The notes beneath the pieces are model-generated. The model made no database searches. It was not told the DNA's origin and saw only the letters and a list, made by a program, of their open reading frames with translations. A DNA stretch of 8,503 bases. It comes from Bradyrhizobiaceae bacterium. Lineage in GTDB: Bacteria; Pseudomonadota; Alphaproteobacteria; Rhizobiales; Xanthobacteraceae. Numbering within the stretch: position 1 is the first letter of the stretch; every line of letters begins with the position of its first letter. Below, in pieces: positions 1 through 6,076 of the stretch. The stretch covers positions 1-8,503 of the forward strand of contig JAEULX010000268.1 in the NCBI GenBank assembly GCA_016793685.1, given 5' to 3'. A program made the translations under genes and the position numbers.

Positions 1-786
1 TACGTCGACAAGCTCGACGGCAAGGTAGACCCCGGCATGTTCGAGCGGCTCTCAGCCGATTGGCGCAAGCAGCAGGACAAGTGCCTGCGGGATATTCACC
101 GTCACCAAGCCGCCGACCAGCACTACCTTGAGGAAGGCGTCAGCATCCTCGAAATGGCCCGGAATGCCCGCCGCCTGTTTGACAACGAGTCCCCGACCGA
201 GAAACGGCGGCTCCTGAATTTCGTTGTTTCGAACTCCACTTGGGCGAACGGAGAGCTAAATACAACCTTGCGCGAACCGTTTGGATTTATTGCGGAAATG
301 GCGAAGTTCACGTCGCGGTCAGAGGTCCGGCAGGGGAGAAATTTGGCCGATCATTCTGGTTGGCTGGGGCGCCAGGATTCGAACCTGGGAATGGCGGAAT
401 CAAAATCCGCTGCCTTACCACTTGGCTACGCCCCACCTCGGCCGCTCGACGCCGCGCCTGGCGGCTGCCGGCTGCACCTTGCTCGGCTGCGGCATCCCAT
501 CGTCCACGCGGGAGCCGGAATCGAAGCGCCGCAGCCGCCGGGACCATACGTGGGCCGCCGGCAACGATCAACGCTTGCCCCGCCGGTTCGATCGGAGCCG
601 GTCCCGCCTCAGGGTGGACCGCTTGCGGGCGCACGGCCCCGGAGTCAAGTCCGGGCGCGGCCAAGCCCGGTTCATGCCGAATGTTTGTGGGCCAGTTCAG
701 CCGCGCCCGAAGCCCCCCGAAACCGGCAGCCACGTCGCATGCGGATCGGGCCGGCCGGTCACACCGCAGACATGCGGTGGGGGTGA
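1..786 (+). CDS. Large serine recombinase, C-terminal part (5' end outside window; true 3' end uncertain)
   Basis: The frame is open from the first base, so only the C-terminal part of a site-specific recombinase is present; the catalytic serine domain lies upstream of the window. Residues 1-95 of the fragment match the C-terminal region of large serine recombinases: a helical stretch (DKLDGKVDPGMFERLSADWR), a motif ending in LEMARNARRLF, then EKRRLLNFVVSNSTW near residues 67-81 and LREPF near 90-94. Such proteins integrate and excise mobile elements. The recognisable part ends near base 345. No stop follows: the frame runs through the whole tRNA-Gln gene (361-435, opposite strand) to TGA at 784-786, giving tail residues that merely translate tRNA and spacer. 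The real stop was probably changed or lost at the integration junction, and anything beyond about 345 should be treated as unsupported. The recognisable part is less GC-rich than the genes downstream, which fits horizontal acquisition. Family sure, 3' end not. Confidence 0.7.
   Translation, partial: YVDKLDGKVDPGMFERLSADWRKQQDKCLRDIHRHQAADQHYLEEGVSILEMARNARRLFDNESPTEKRRLLNFVVSNSTWANGELNTTLREPFGFIAEMAKFTSRSEVRQGRNLADHSGWLGRQDSNLGMAESKSAALPLGYAPPRPLDAAPGGCRLHLARLRHPIVHAGAGIEAPQPPGPYVGRRQRSTLAPPVRSEPVPPQGGPLAGARPRSQVRARPSPVHAECLWASSAAPEAPRNRQPRRMRIGPAGHTADMRWG
361..435 (-). tRNA. tRNA-Gln (anticodon UUG)
   Basis: The reverse complement folds as a complete 75-nt tRNA including an encoded CCA. The acceptor stem is TGGGGCG (429-435) with CGCCCCA (365-371), discriminator G at 364 and CCA at 361-363. 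The anticodon stem GCGGA/TCCGC encloses the loop TTTTGAT, giving anticodon TTG, read as UUG for glutamine. The T arm carries the standard GGTTCGAATCC. Its 3' end faces the recombinase gene, the usual arrangement when an element has integrated into the 3' end of a tRNA gene and rebuilt it. I see no clear promoter in the GC-rich DNA to its right. Confidence 0.97.
638..655. repeat. Short palindrome of the CCCGGA-CAAG-TCCGGG intergenic repeat type
   Basis: CCCGGA (638-643) and TCCGGG (650-655) form a perfect 6-bp stem around GTCAAG. A second stem, CCGGGC (651-656) with GCCCGG (665-670), overlaps it, so the two are alternatives. The same core (CCCGGATCAAGTCCG) recurs at 5614-5628. From memory this is a common intergenic palindrome in Bradyrhizobium and relatives; the window itself shows two copies. 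Confidence 0.5.
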
Positions 787-821
787 AATCCCCGCGCGCA
801 GGGTGTAGAGGTGAAGCCTGC
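762..821 (+). other. Three consecutive hairpins upstream of the acyl-CoA dehydrogenase gene
   Basis: Stem 1 is CACCGC (762-767) with GCGGTG (774-779). Stem 2 is GGGG (780-783) with CCCC (790-793) around TGAAAT. Stem 3 is GCAGG (798-802) with CCTGC (817-821). They are packed back to back and end 56 nt before the start codon at 878. If transcribed they would sit in the mRNA leader. Stem 2 resembles the GGGTGAAA-TCCC arm of the FMN riboswitch, but the other arms are missing, so no riboswitch is called. In DNA this GC-rich, such stems can arise by chance. Confidence 0.3.
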
Positions 822-877
822 CGTGCCGTTTGCGCTCGCCCGCCGTGGGGACCGCCAGTTTTTCCGAGCGAGGGTTC

Positions 878-2665
878 ATGCCTTACACTGCCCCGATCGC
901 CGATATTCTTTTCACGCTCAATCATGTTGCAGGGCTCGAGGCGGCGCGCCGCGATGGCCTGTTCGGCGACCTCGGCGACGATCTGGTCGCGGCGATCGCC
1001 GAGGAGGCGGGCAAATTCGCCAACGGCGTCATCGCGCCCCTCAATCGGGTCGGCGACACCCACGGCACGCCGTTCAAGGACGGCGTCGTCACCATGCCGC
1101 CGGGCTGGAAAGAGGCCTATCGCGATTGGGCTGCGGCCGGATGGAACGGGTTGGCGGCGCCCACCGAATGGGGCGGGCAGGGGCTGCCCTACGCCCTCAA
1201 TGCGGCACTGATCGAGATCTGGAGCGGGGCGTCGATGGCCTTCGGGCTCGGCCCGCTGCTCACCATGTCCGCGACCGAGCTGATCGCCGAGCACGCCTCG
1301 CCGCAATTGCAGGCGACCTATCTGCCCAAGCTCGTGTCGGGCGAGTGGATGGGCACCATGCACCTCACCGAGCCGCAGGCGGGCTCGGATGTCGGTGCGC
1401 TGCGCACCAAGGCGGTCCGCGCCGACGACGGCACCTACCGCCTCACCGGCGAGAAGATCTTCATCACCTTCGGCGAGCACGACCTCACCGACAACATCAT
1501 CCACGTGGTGCTCGCGCGCCTGCCCGACGCGCCGCCCGGCACGAAGGGCCTGTCGGTGTTCATCGTGCCGAAGGTCCTGGTGAAGCCCGACGGCTCGCTC
1601 GGCGAACGCAACGACGTGCGCGCGCAGTCGATCGAACACAAGCTCGGCATTCATGCGTCGCCCACCTGCACCATGGTGTTCGGCGACAAGGGCGGCGCGG
1701 TTGGCTACCTCGTCGGCGAAGAGAACAACGGCATCGCCTGCATGTTCACCATGATGAACCGGGCGCGGCTGGCCATCGGCCTCGAGGGCGTTGCGATCGG
1801 CGAGACCGCCACCCAGCATGCGCTCGCCTATGCGCGCGAGCGGCGGCAGGGACACGCCGTCGGCCAGCCCGGGCACGACGCGGCGCCCATCGTCGAGCAT
1901 CCCGACGTGAAGCGGATGCTGCTCTGCATGCGCGCCCTCACCAATGCTGCGCGCGCGATCTGCTATTCGACCGCGATGGCGATCGACAAGGCGCGCGTTG
2001 CGCGCGATGCGGCGGCGCGCCAGGCGGCGAATGCGCGCGCGGCGCTGCTCACCCCCGTCGCCAAGGCGTTTTCCACCGAGGTCGGCAGCGAAGTCGCGTC
2101 CCTCGGCATCCAGGTGCATGGCGGCATGGGATTCATCGAGGAAACCGGCGTCGCTCAATTCTACCGGGACGCGCGCGTGGCGCAGATCTACGAGGGGACC
2201 AACGGCATCCAGGCGATCGATCTCGTCACCCGCAAGCTGCCGATGGCGGGCGGGGAGGCGCTTGCGGCCTTTCTCGCCGAGCTGCGGCGCACCGTCGCCG
2301 CCGTGTGCGGCTCCAACGATCCCGCGTTCGGCGCGGCCGGCGTCCGTCTCGACGAGGCGGCCGGAAGCCTGGAGCGCGCGAGCGCCTGGCTCGCCGCCAA
2401 GTTGAGAGACCAGCCCACCATGGCGCTTGCCGGCGCGACGCCCTATCTGCGGCTGTTCGCCCTCGCGAGTGGGGGTTGCATGCTCGCCGAGGAAGCGCTT
2501 GCCGCGCGGCGGCTGGGCAACGGAGCCAGCGCCGGCGCCGCCGGCCGTGTCGCGCTTGCGCGTTTCTTCGCCGAGACGCTGGCCGTGGAAGCGCCCGCGC
2601 TGGAACGCGCGATCGTGGACGGCGCGGAGAGCGTCGCCGCCGCCGACGCCGTGCTCGCGGCATGA
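878..2665 (+). CDS. Acyl-CoA dehydrogenase, long DmdC-like form (595 aa)
   Basis: Predicted FAD-dependent acyl-CoA dehydrogenase introducing an alpha,beta double bond into an acyl-CoA and passing electrons to ETF, in the cytoplasm. The start at 878 is chosen because MPYTAPIADILFTLN is the conserved N-terminal extension of this subfamily and GAGGG lies at 870-874, three bases upstream; an in-frame ATG at 830 would add 16 unrelated residues. Visible parts: N-terminal extension (about 1-35), helical domain with WNGLAAPTEWGGQGLP, flavin-contacting MHLTEPQAGSD at 161-171, VHGGMGFIEE, then QIYEGTNGIQ with E439 in the position of the catalytic base. A C-terminal helical domain follows to residue 595. 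At about 600 aa it is longer than ordinary 380-400-aa enzymes and resembles the DmdC (3-methylmercaptopropionyl-CoA dehydrogenase) group, but that label is shared by many enzymes of unknown substrate. It overlaps the next gene by four bases (ATGA), so the two are likely translated together. Confidence 0.93.
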   Translation: MPYTAPIADILFTLNHVAGLEAARRDGLFGDLGDDLVAAIAEEAGKFANGVIAPLNRVGDTHGTPFKDGVVTMPPGWKEAYRDWAAAGWNGLAAPTEWGGQGLPYALNAALIEIWSGASMAFGLGPLLTMSATELIAEHASPQLQATYLPKLVSGEWMGTMHLTEPQAGSDVGALRTKAVRADDGTYRLTGEKIFITFGEHDLTDNIIHVVLARLPDAPPGTKGLSVFIVPKVLVKPDGSLGERNDVRAQSIEHKLGIHASPTCTMVFGDKGGAVGYLVGEENNGIACMFTMMNRARLAIGLEGVAIGETATQHALAYARERRQGHAVGQPGHDAAPIVEHPDVKRMLLCMRALTNAARAICYSTAMAIDKARVARDAAARQAANARAALLTPVAKAFSTEVGSEVASLGIQVHGGMGFIEETGVAQFYRDARVAQIYEGTNGIQAIDLVTRKLPMAGGEALAAFLAELRRTVAAVCGSNDPAFGAAGVRLDEAAGSLERASAWLAAKLRDQPTMALAGATPYLRLFALASGGCMLAEEALAARRLGNGASAGAAGRVALARFFAETLAVEAPALERAIVDGAESVAAADAVLAA

Positions 2666-3537
2666 TTGCGCCCGCCGGGCTTGCGGGCCGGACCTTATTC
2701 ATCACCGGCGCCTCGCGCGGGATCGGGCTCGCGATCGCGTTGCGCGCGGCGCGCGACGGCGCGAACATCGCCATCGCGGCCAAGACGGAATCGCCGCACC
2801 CGAAGCTCGCCGGGACGATCTACACGGCGGCGGAGCAGATCGAGGCGGCGGGCGGCCGGGCGTTGCCCGTTGCCTGCGACGTGCGCGAGGAGGCTCAGGT
2901 CAAGGCCGCCATCGACAAATGCGTCGAACGGTTTGGCGGCCTCGACATCGTCGTGAACAATGCGAGCGCGATCAGCCTCACACCGGTCGCCGACACCGAC
3001 ATGCGCCGCTTCGATCTGATGCACCAGATCAATGCGCGCGGGACGTTCATGGTATCGAAATACGCGGTCCCGCATCTCGCGCGAGCCGACAACCCGCATA
3101 TCCTGATGATTGCGCCGCCCCTCGACATGCGGGAGAAGTGGTTCGCTCCGCATACCGCCTATTCGATCGCGAAGTTCGGGATGAGTCTCGTCGCGCTCGG
3201 GCTTGCGGGAGAGCTGCGCGGGCAAGGGATCGCGGTGAACGCCCTATGGCCGCGCACCACCATCGCAACGGCGGCAGTCGAAAACCTGCTCGGCGGCAAG
3301 GAGATGATGCGCCGCTCCCGCACGCCCGACATCCTGGCGGAAGCCTCCCGCCGAATTTTCCTAAAACCTGCGCGCAGCTTCACCGGTCATTTCCTGATTG
3401 ATGATAGCTTCCTGGCAGGGGAGGGCGTGACCGATTTCGAGCAATACCGGGTCGACCCGGCAGCGCCGCTGCAACCGGACTTCTTTGTGCCGGATGATCC
3501 GCCGCCCCCGAAGGGGGTACGGGTCAGCACGGAGTAG
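2662..3537 (+). CDS. HSDL2-like short-chain dehydrogenase/reductase (291 aa)
   Basis: Cytoplasmic NAD(P)-dependent oxidoreductase with a Rossmann fold. The ATG overlaps the stop of the preceding gene, indicating an operon. Motifs: TGASRGIG near residue 15-22 (dinucleotide binding), AAKTESPHPKLAGTIYTAA, NNASAISLT, and Y167-S-I-A-K171 (YxxxK active site). The AAKTESPHPKL and NNASAISL stretches, NALWPRT and C-terminal PLQPDFF are hallmarks of the HSDL2 branch. Human HSDL2 also carries a C-terminal SCP2 sterol-carrier domain, absent here; the protein ends soon after PLQPDFF. Oddity: the position expected to hold the catalytic serine (SPP in HSDL2 as I recall it) reads IAPP, with Ala151 exactly 16 residues before Tyr167, as in HSDL2. 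The enzyme may therefore have altered or no classical dehydrogenase activity. Pairing with an acyl-CoA dehydrogenase suggests a role in lipid or acyl-CoA breakdown; the substrate is unknown. Confidence 0.9.
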   Translation: MIAPAGLAGRTLFITGASRGIGLAIALRAARDGANIAIAAKTESPHPKLAGTIYTAAEQIEAAGGRALPVACDVREEAQVKAAIDKCVERFGGLDIVVNNASAISLTPVADTDMRRFDLMHQINARGTFMVSKYAVPHLARADNPHILMIAPPLDMREKWFAPHTAYSIAKFGMSLVALGLAGELRGQGIAVNALWPRTTIATAAVENLLGGKEMMRRSRTPDILAEASRRIFLKPARSFTGHFLIDDSFLAGEGVTDFEQYRVDPAAPLQPDFFVPDDPPPPKGVRVSTE

Positions 3538-3640
3538 GATTGTTTCCGGGCTGTCCGCTTCTCTCCGAAGACGAGCCCTGCGCGGATTCCAGTAGTCCCG
3601 CCCGCCGGCTTGCCGTAATGTCACAGAAAATAGACAGCGT

Positions 3641-4573
3641 ATGATGACGACTCTTTACATCACCCATCCCGCCGGCCTCGAGCATATTCCGCCGCTCGGC
3701 CATCCCGAACGTCCCGACCGGCTGCGCGCCATCGAGCGTGCGCTCGAACATGAGTCTTTCCAGACGCTTGCGCGCGACCAGGCGCCGCTCGCTCCGTTCC
3801 ATCGGATCGCGCTCTGCCATCCGATGGACTATATCGAGGCGATCCAGGAGGCGAGCCCGCGCGAGGGGTTGGTGCGGCTCGACGCCGATACATCCATGTC
3901 GCCCGGCACGTTCGAAGCGGCCCTGCGTTCGGCCGGCGGTGCGATGATGGCGGTCGACGAGGTCATGACCGGCAAGGTGACGAACGCCTTCTGCGCCATG
4001 CGCCCGCCCGGCCACCATGCCGAGACCGCTTCGCCCATGGGGTTCTGCTTTTTCAACAACGCGGCGATCGCGGCGCGCCACGCGCAGAACCAGTATGGCG
4101 CGGAACGGGTCGCCGTCATCGACTTCGACGTGCATCACGGCAACGGCACGCAGGAGATTTTCTGGTCCGATCCGACCGTGATGTATTGCTCAACGCACGA
4201 AATGCCGTTGTATCCCGGCACCGGCGCCGTGTCGGAGCGGGGCGAGCACGACAACATCGTTAATGCGCCGCTGCGCTCCGGCGATGGCGGCGACGAATTC
4301 CAGGAGGCGTTCGGAACCCGGATTTTGCCGAGGCTGCGCGATTTCCGCCCCGACCTGGTGGTGATTTCAGCCGGCTTCGACGCCCATTTGCGCGACCCGC
4401 TCGCCAACATCAATCTCCTCGAAGGAGATTATGCCTGGGTGACGCGCCAACTCATGGAGATCGCCGACGAAAGCGCCAACGGCCGCGTCGTATCGTTGCT
4501 CGAGGGCGGCTACGACCTGCAGGGCCTTGCGCGCTCCGTTGCCGTCCATGTGGCGGTGCTGATGCGCGGCTGA
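3641..4573 (+). CDS. Histone deacetylase family protein (zinc amidohydrolase, 310 aa)
   Basis: Predicted Zn-dependent deacylase of the arginase/deacetylase fold, cytoplasmic, removing acyl groups from lysines or small amides such as acetylpolyamines. All key residues are visible: RPPGHHAE with H125 and H126 (charge relay), GFCFFNNAAIAA, DFDVHHGNGTQ with zinc ligands D163 and H165, SAGFDAHLRDPLA with third ligand D247, and the active-site tyrosine Y291 in LLEGGYDLQG. The GFCFFNN signature and length of about 310 aa fit bacterial class II-type (HDAH-like) enzymes better than AcuC. Two adjacent ATGs (3641 and 3644) could start translation; no Shine-Dalgarno sequence is evident before them. It lies 103 bases after the SDR gene. 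A weak stem, GGGCT (3548-3552) with AGCCC (3574-3578), sits in the gap, so co-transcription is possible but unproven. A link to lysine deacylation of acyl-CoA enzymes is only inference. Confidence 0.93.
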   Translation: MMTTLYITHPAGLEHIPPLGHPERPDRLRAIERALEHESFQTLARDQAPLAPFHRIALCHPMDYIEAIQEASPREGLVRLDADTSMSPGTFEAALRSAGGAMMAVDEVMTGKVTNAFCAMRPPGHHAETASPMGFCFFNNAAIAARHAQNQYGAERVAVIDFDVHHGNGTQEIFWSDPTVMYCSTHEMPLYPGTGAVSERGEHDNIVNAPLRSGDGGDEFQEAFGTRILPRLRDFRPDLVVISAGFDAHLRDPLANINLLEGDYAWVTRQLMEIADESANGRVVSLLEGGYDLQGLARSVAVHVAVLMRG

Positions 4574-4637
4574 TCCTTTGTCACGAGCAGTTGCGCAAAA
4601 GCCCAAGAAAGGACTCAAGGGCGAAGTATCCTAGATT

Positions 4638-4662
4638 CTCGAACTCCAAACGCGGAGTCGAG
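4638..4662 (+). other. Hairpin touching the ribosome binding site of the small exported-protein gene
   Basis: CTCGAACTCC (4638-4647) pairs with GGAGTCGAG (4654-4662) with one bulged A and a six-base loop. The 3' arm runs into the AGAGG Shine-Dalgarno sequence (4661-4665) of the GTG start at 4671, so folding would cover its first two bases. Whether it regulates anything is unknown. Confidence 0.35.
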
Positions 4663-4670
4663 AGGCCGAC

Positions 4671-5111
4671 GTGCGTGCGATATTTTCTTATTTTTCATTG
4701 AATGCCGCGAGACATGGCGGACGCGTGCGGGTGTTTGCCGCCCTGATGGCTGCCGCGTCATTGATCGACTGTGGTGGGCTGGGCAGTCCGTCGTTGGACG
4801 GCGCTTTCGAGCAAGTCTCCGAGGTCGCGCCGGAGCCGTTGCCGCCTTACCGCAAGCTGATCGCAGCTTCGCTCAAGACCTTCAAGCAGCAAGGCGATCT
4901 CCACGATCTGGAGATTTCCGACCCGCGCTGGATCGACCACACCGGCGGCTCGGCGTGGCTCGTCTGCGTAAAGCTCAAATCCGATCTGCGCCCGCTCCAC
5001 TATGCGTTCTTCATCCGGAATGGAGCCGTCATCGAGACGCGCTTTGCCGTCGGCACCGACCGCTGCGGACAACGCAATTTCGAGAAATTCGATCTCGACA
5101 CCGCAAGATGA
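4671..5111 (+). CDS. Hypothetical exported or lipoprotein-like protein (146 aa)
   Basis: Function unknown. The GTG start at 4671 has AGAGG five bases upstream (4661-4665). The N-terminus has arginines (R14, R18, R20) followed by a hydrophobic run VFAALMAAASLI (21-32) and then D-C-G-G with Cys34. This resembles a lipoprotein signal, but aspartate before the cysteine is atypical, so it could be a lipoprotein, a secreted protein or a membrane-anchored one. The mature part has conserved-looking features: YRKLIAASLKTFKQ, a DPRWIDHTGGSAWLVCVKLKS stretch with a tryptophan either side of the glycine pair, then HYAFFIRNGAVIETRFAVGTDRCG. I recall small uncharacterised Bradyrhizobium proteins with a similar pattern. 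C102 and C127 (approximate) could form a disulphide in the periplasm. An in-frame GTG at 4725 (residue 19) is an alternative start with a shorter signal. It converges with the next gene, the stops being only 14 bases apart. Confidence 0.7.
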   Translation: MRAIFSYFSLNAARHGGRVRVFAALMAAASLIDCGGLGSPSLDGAFEQVSEVAPEPLPPYRKLIAASLKTFKQQGDLHDLEISDPRWIDHTGGSAWLVCVKLKSDLRPLHYAFFIRNGAVIETRFAVGTDRCGQRNFEKFDLDTAR

Positions 5112-5125
5112 AATGGGAGCAGGGA

Positions 5126-5500
5126 TCAATCGAGACGCGTGACCACGACCTTGGTCCCGGCCTTGATGTTCGCCAGCGCTTTCACGTCGCTCGTCGCGCG
5201 CGCAAAAACATTGCAGGGGGAGGCGAGGCGCGTTTCGCCGCTCTTTGATGCCGGTGTGCGGCCGAACCCGATCGCGATTGCCGGCCCGTCCGGCCAATAG
5301 GCAATCTCGCCGGGTGTGACGATTGCGCGTGCATCCGCCTCCCGCTCCGTGCGGACCGGGATCTCGAAATAGACCTCCTCGCCCCAGGTCAGGACGGACG
5401 ACGTGATCGGCAACGCTGCGGTGATCGCCTCGGCGGTCGGCGTCTCGAGCAAGGCGGCGTCAAGCGAAAGCAATCCAAAATCGAAACGAATCCGGGTCAT
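5126..5500 (-). CDS. Cyclophilin-like fold protein (DUF369/PF04126-type, 124 aa)
   Basis: The start (CAT at 5498-5500 on the plus strand) is chosen because the conserved protein begins MTRIRFDFG and GAGAGGG stands four bases upstream on the coding strand; the frame stays open for 45 more codons upstream, but those translate intergenic repeats. The sequence shows the family pattern: an N-terminal strand, TWGEEVYFEIPV in the middle, PGEIAYWPDGPAIAIGFGRTPAS, and SPCNVFARATSDVKAL near the end. This matches the small beta-barrel family related in fold to cyclophilin (TM1367-like). Proline isomerase activity has not, to my knowledge, been shown for the family, and the role is unknown. There is no signal peptide, so it is probably cytoplasmic. 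It is transcribed away from the repeat-rich region to its right and converges on the exported-protein gene. Confidence 0.85.
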   Translation of the reverse strand: MTRIRFDFGLLSLDAALLETPTAEAITAALPITSSVLTWGEEVYFEIPVRTEREADARAIVTPGEIAYWPDGPAIAIGFGRTPASKSGETRLASPCNVFARATSDVKALANIKAGTKVVVTRLD

Positions 5501-5516
5501 GGGCCCTCTCGGCTGC

Positions 5517-5687
5517 AGCATGATCCCTAAAGCGAACTCCGATCCATTTGAGCAGGAATTAGCTCTAGCTATCCTTGAGCGGTCGCATTTTCTGCGGCGA
5601 ACCGGTTCCCACCCCCGGATCAAGTCCGCGGGCATGCGTCGTCGGAAAATGCTCTGCTCGCTGAAACCTCCCGGAGAGGATCATGCT
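5517..5687. repeat. Composite inverted-repeat element with 10-bp ends (MITE/REP-like)
   Basis: The element is bounded by perfect inverted ends AGCATGATCC (5517-5526) and GGATCATGCT (5678-5687). Inside are a second perfect pair, GCATTTTC (5585-5592) with GAAAATGC (5645-5652), and a central palindrome-type core CCCGGATCAAGTCCG (5614-5628). No target-site duplication is visible at the edges. From memory, GATCATGCT and GAAAATGC modules are frequent in intergenic DNA of Bradyrhizobium and relatives. It begins just upstream of the cyclophilin-like gene's ribosome binding site and may carry or disrupt that gene's promoter. Confidence 0.55.
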
Positions 5688-5712
5688 AAAAACGGCGATC
5701 ACTCAAGACGAC

Positions 5713-5750
5713 GGGAGCGAATCCGTTCCGCCGGAACGAATTCCGCTTCC
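5713..5750. repeat. Long imperfect hairpin
   Basis: CGTTCC (5724-5729) and GGAACG (5733-5738) form a perfect stem with a three-base loop. After one mismatch, GAAT (5719-5722) pairs with ATTC (5740-5743); after a bulged C, GGGAGC (5713-5718) pairs with GCTTCC (5745-5750) including one G-T pair. In all, about 16 pairs. It sits nearly at the centre between the two inverted copies at 5583-5612 and 5829-5858. Confidence 0.45.
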
Positions 5751-5811
5751 ATGGGACGCGCAGCCGCCTCGCAGCGAGTCCGGCTTGGCGAACACGCGCC
5801 GGTTGGAAATT

Positions 5812-5858
5812 AGAGCATTTCAGGTGAAGTGCGAACCGCTTCGCCGCAGAAAATGCGA
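5812..5858. repeat. Second, inverted and shorter copy of the GAAAATGC repeat
   Basis: Bases 5829-5858, read on the minus strand, match 5583-5612 at 28 of 30 positions, including 18 in a row (5841-5858 against 5583-5600). The other end, AGAGCATTT (5812-5820), is the inverse of AAATGCTCT (5647-5655). This copy lacks the CCCGGATCAAGTCC core present in the left copy, so it is a short form of the same repeat. Confidence 0.6.
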
Positions 5859-5976
5859 TGGTCGAAGCGTTTTGCCGGCGCAATGCAACGATGCGCGGCG
5901 GCCCGCCTTCGGATCAGGCCGAGGAGATTACGTCGGAGCGCCACGCGCGCCCGCGCCATGCGTCGATTGGCCGGAA

Positions 5977-6047
5977 GGTCCACCGCGTCAGGTCGCGGTG
6001 GACCCGAAAGACCGCCGCCGCGCCGACGACAGTTCGGTCGGCGCGGC
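5977..6047 (-). terminator. Two tandem perfect hairpins downstream of usg, candidate terminator
   Basis: GCCGCGCCGAC (6017-6027) pairs perfectly with GTCGGCGCGGC (6037-6047): 11 pairs with a nine-base loop, starting 30 bases after the usg stop. GGTCCACCGCG (5977-5987) pairs perfectly with CGCGGTGGACC (5994-6004): 11 pairs with a six-base loop. Neither has a clear T-run on the usg strand; only TCTTTC lies between them. Tandem stems without a U-tract behind a gene suggest termination or 3'-end protection in a GC-rich genome. Confidence 0.45.
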
Positions 6048-6076
6048 CGCCGCGAGCAGCGGCGCTCGTTTGCCGC

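Larger units (their letters stand above)
436..877. other. Gene-free stretch between tRNA-Gln and the acyl-CoA dehydrogenase gene
   Basis: These 442 bases hold open frames in several phases, but none has a credible start or a recognisable product; the frames are a by-product of high GC. What can be seen is secondary structure. There is a wide inverted repeat, GGCTGCGG (485-492) with CCGCAGCC (529-536); a short palindrome at 638-655 with a second stem overlapping it; and three consecutive hairpins at 762-821. I find no convincing -35/-10 pair for either flanking gene and no complete known riboswitch. Confidence 0.5.

Noticed and set aside
780..793. FMN-riboswitch-like GGGGTGAAATCCCC
   Set aside because: Only one arm resembles the element; the other conserved arms and the closing stem are missing.
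240..1211. 323-codon plus-strand frame beginning inside the recombinase
   Set aside because: It includes GAPGFEPGNGGIKIRCLTTWLRP, which is a translation of the tRNA-Gln gene, and the rest is low-complexity arginine/proline.
308..2158. 616-codon open frame on the minus strand
   Set aside because: It lies antisense to the acyl-CoA dehydrogenase gene and across the tRNA; composition is Arg/Ala/Gly/His-rich with no recognisable motif. It is a shadow of GC-rich codon use.
811..2661. Long open stretch in the SDR frame upstream of its start
   Set aside because: The residues are arginine-rich shadow translation of the acyl-CoA dehydrogenase gene; SDR homology begins exactly at the ATG at 2662, so there is no fusion protein.
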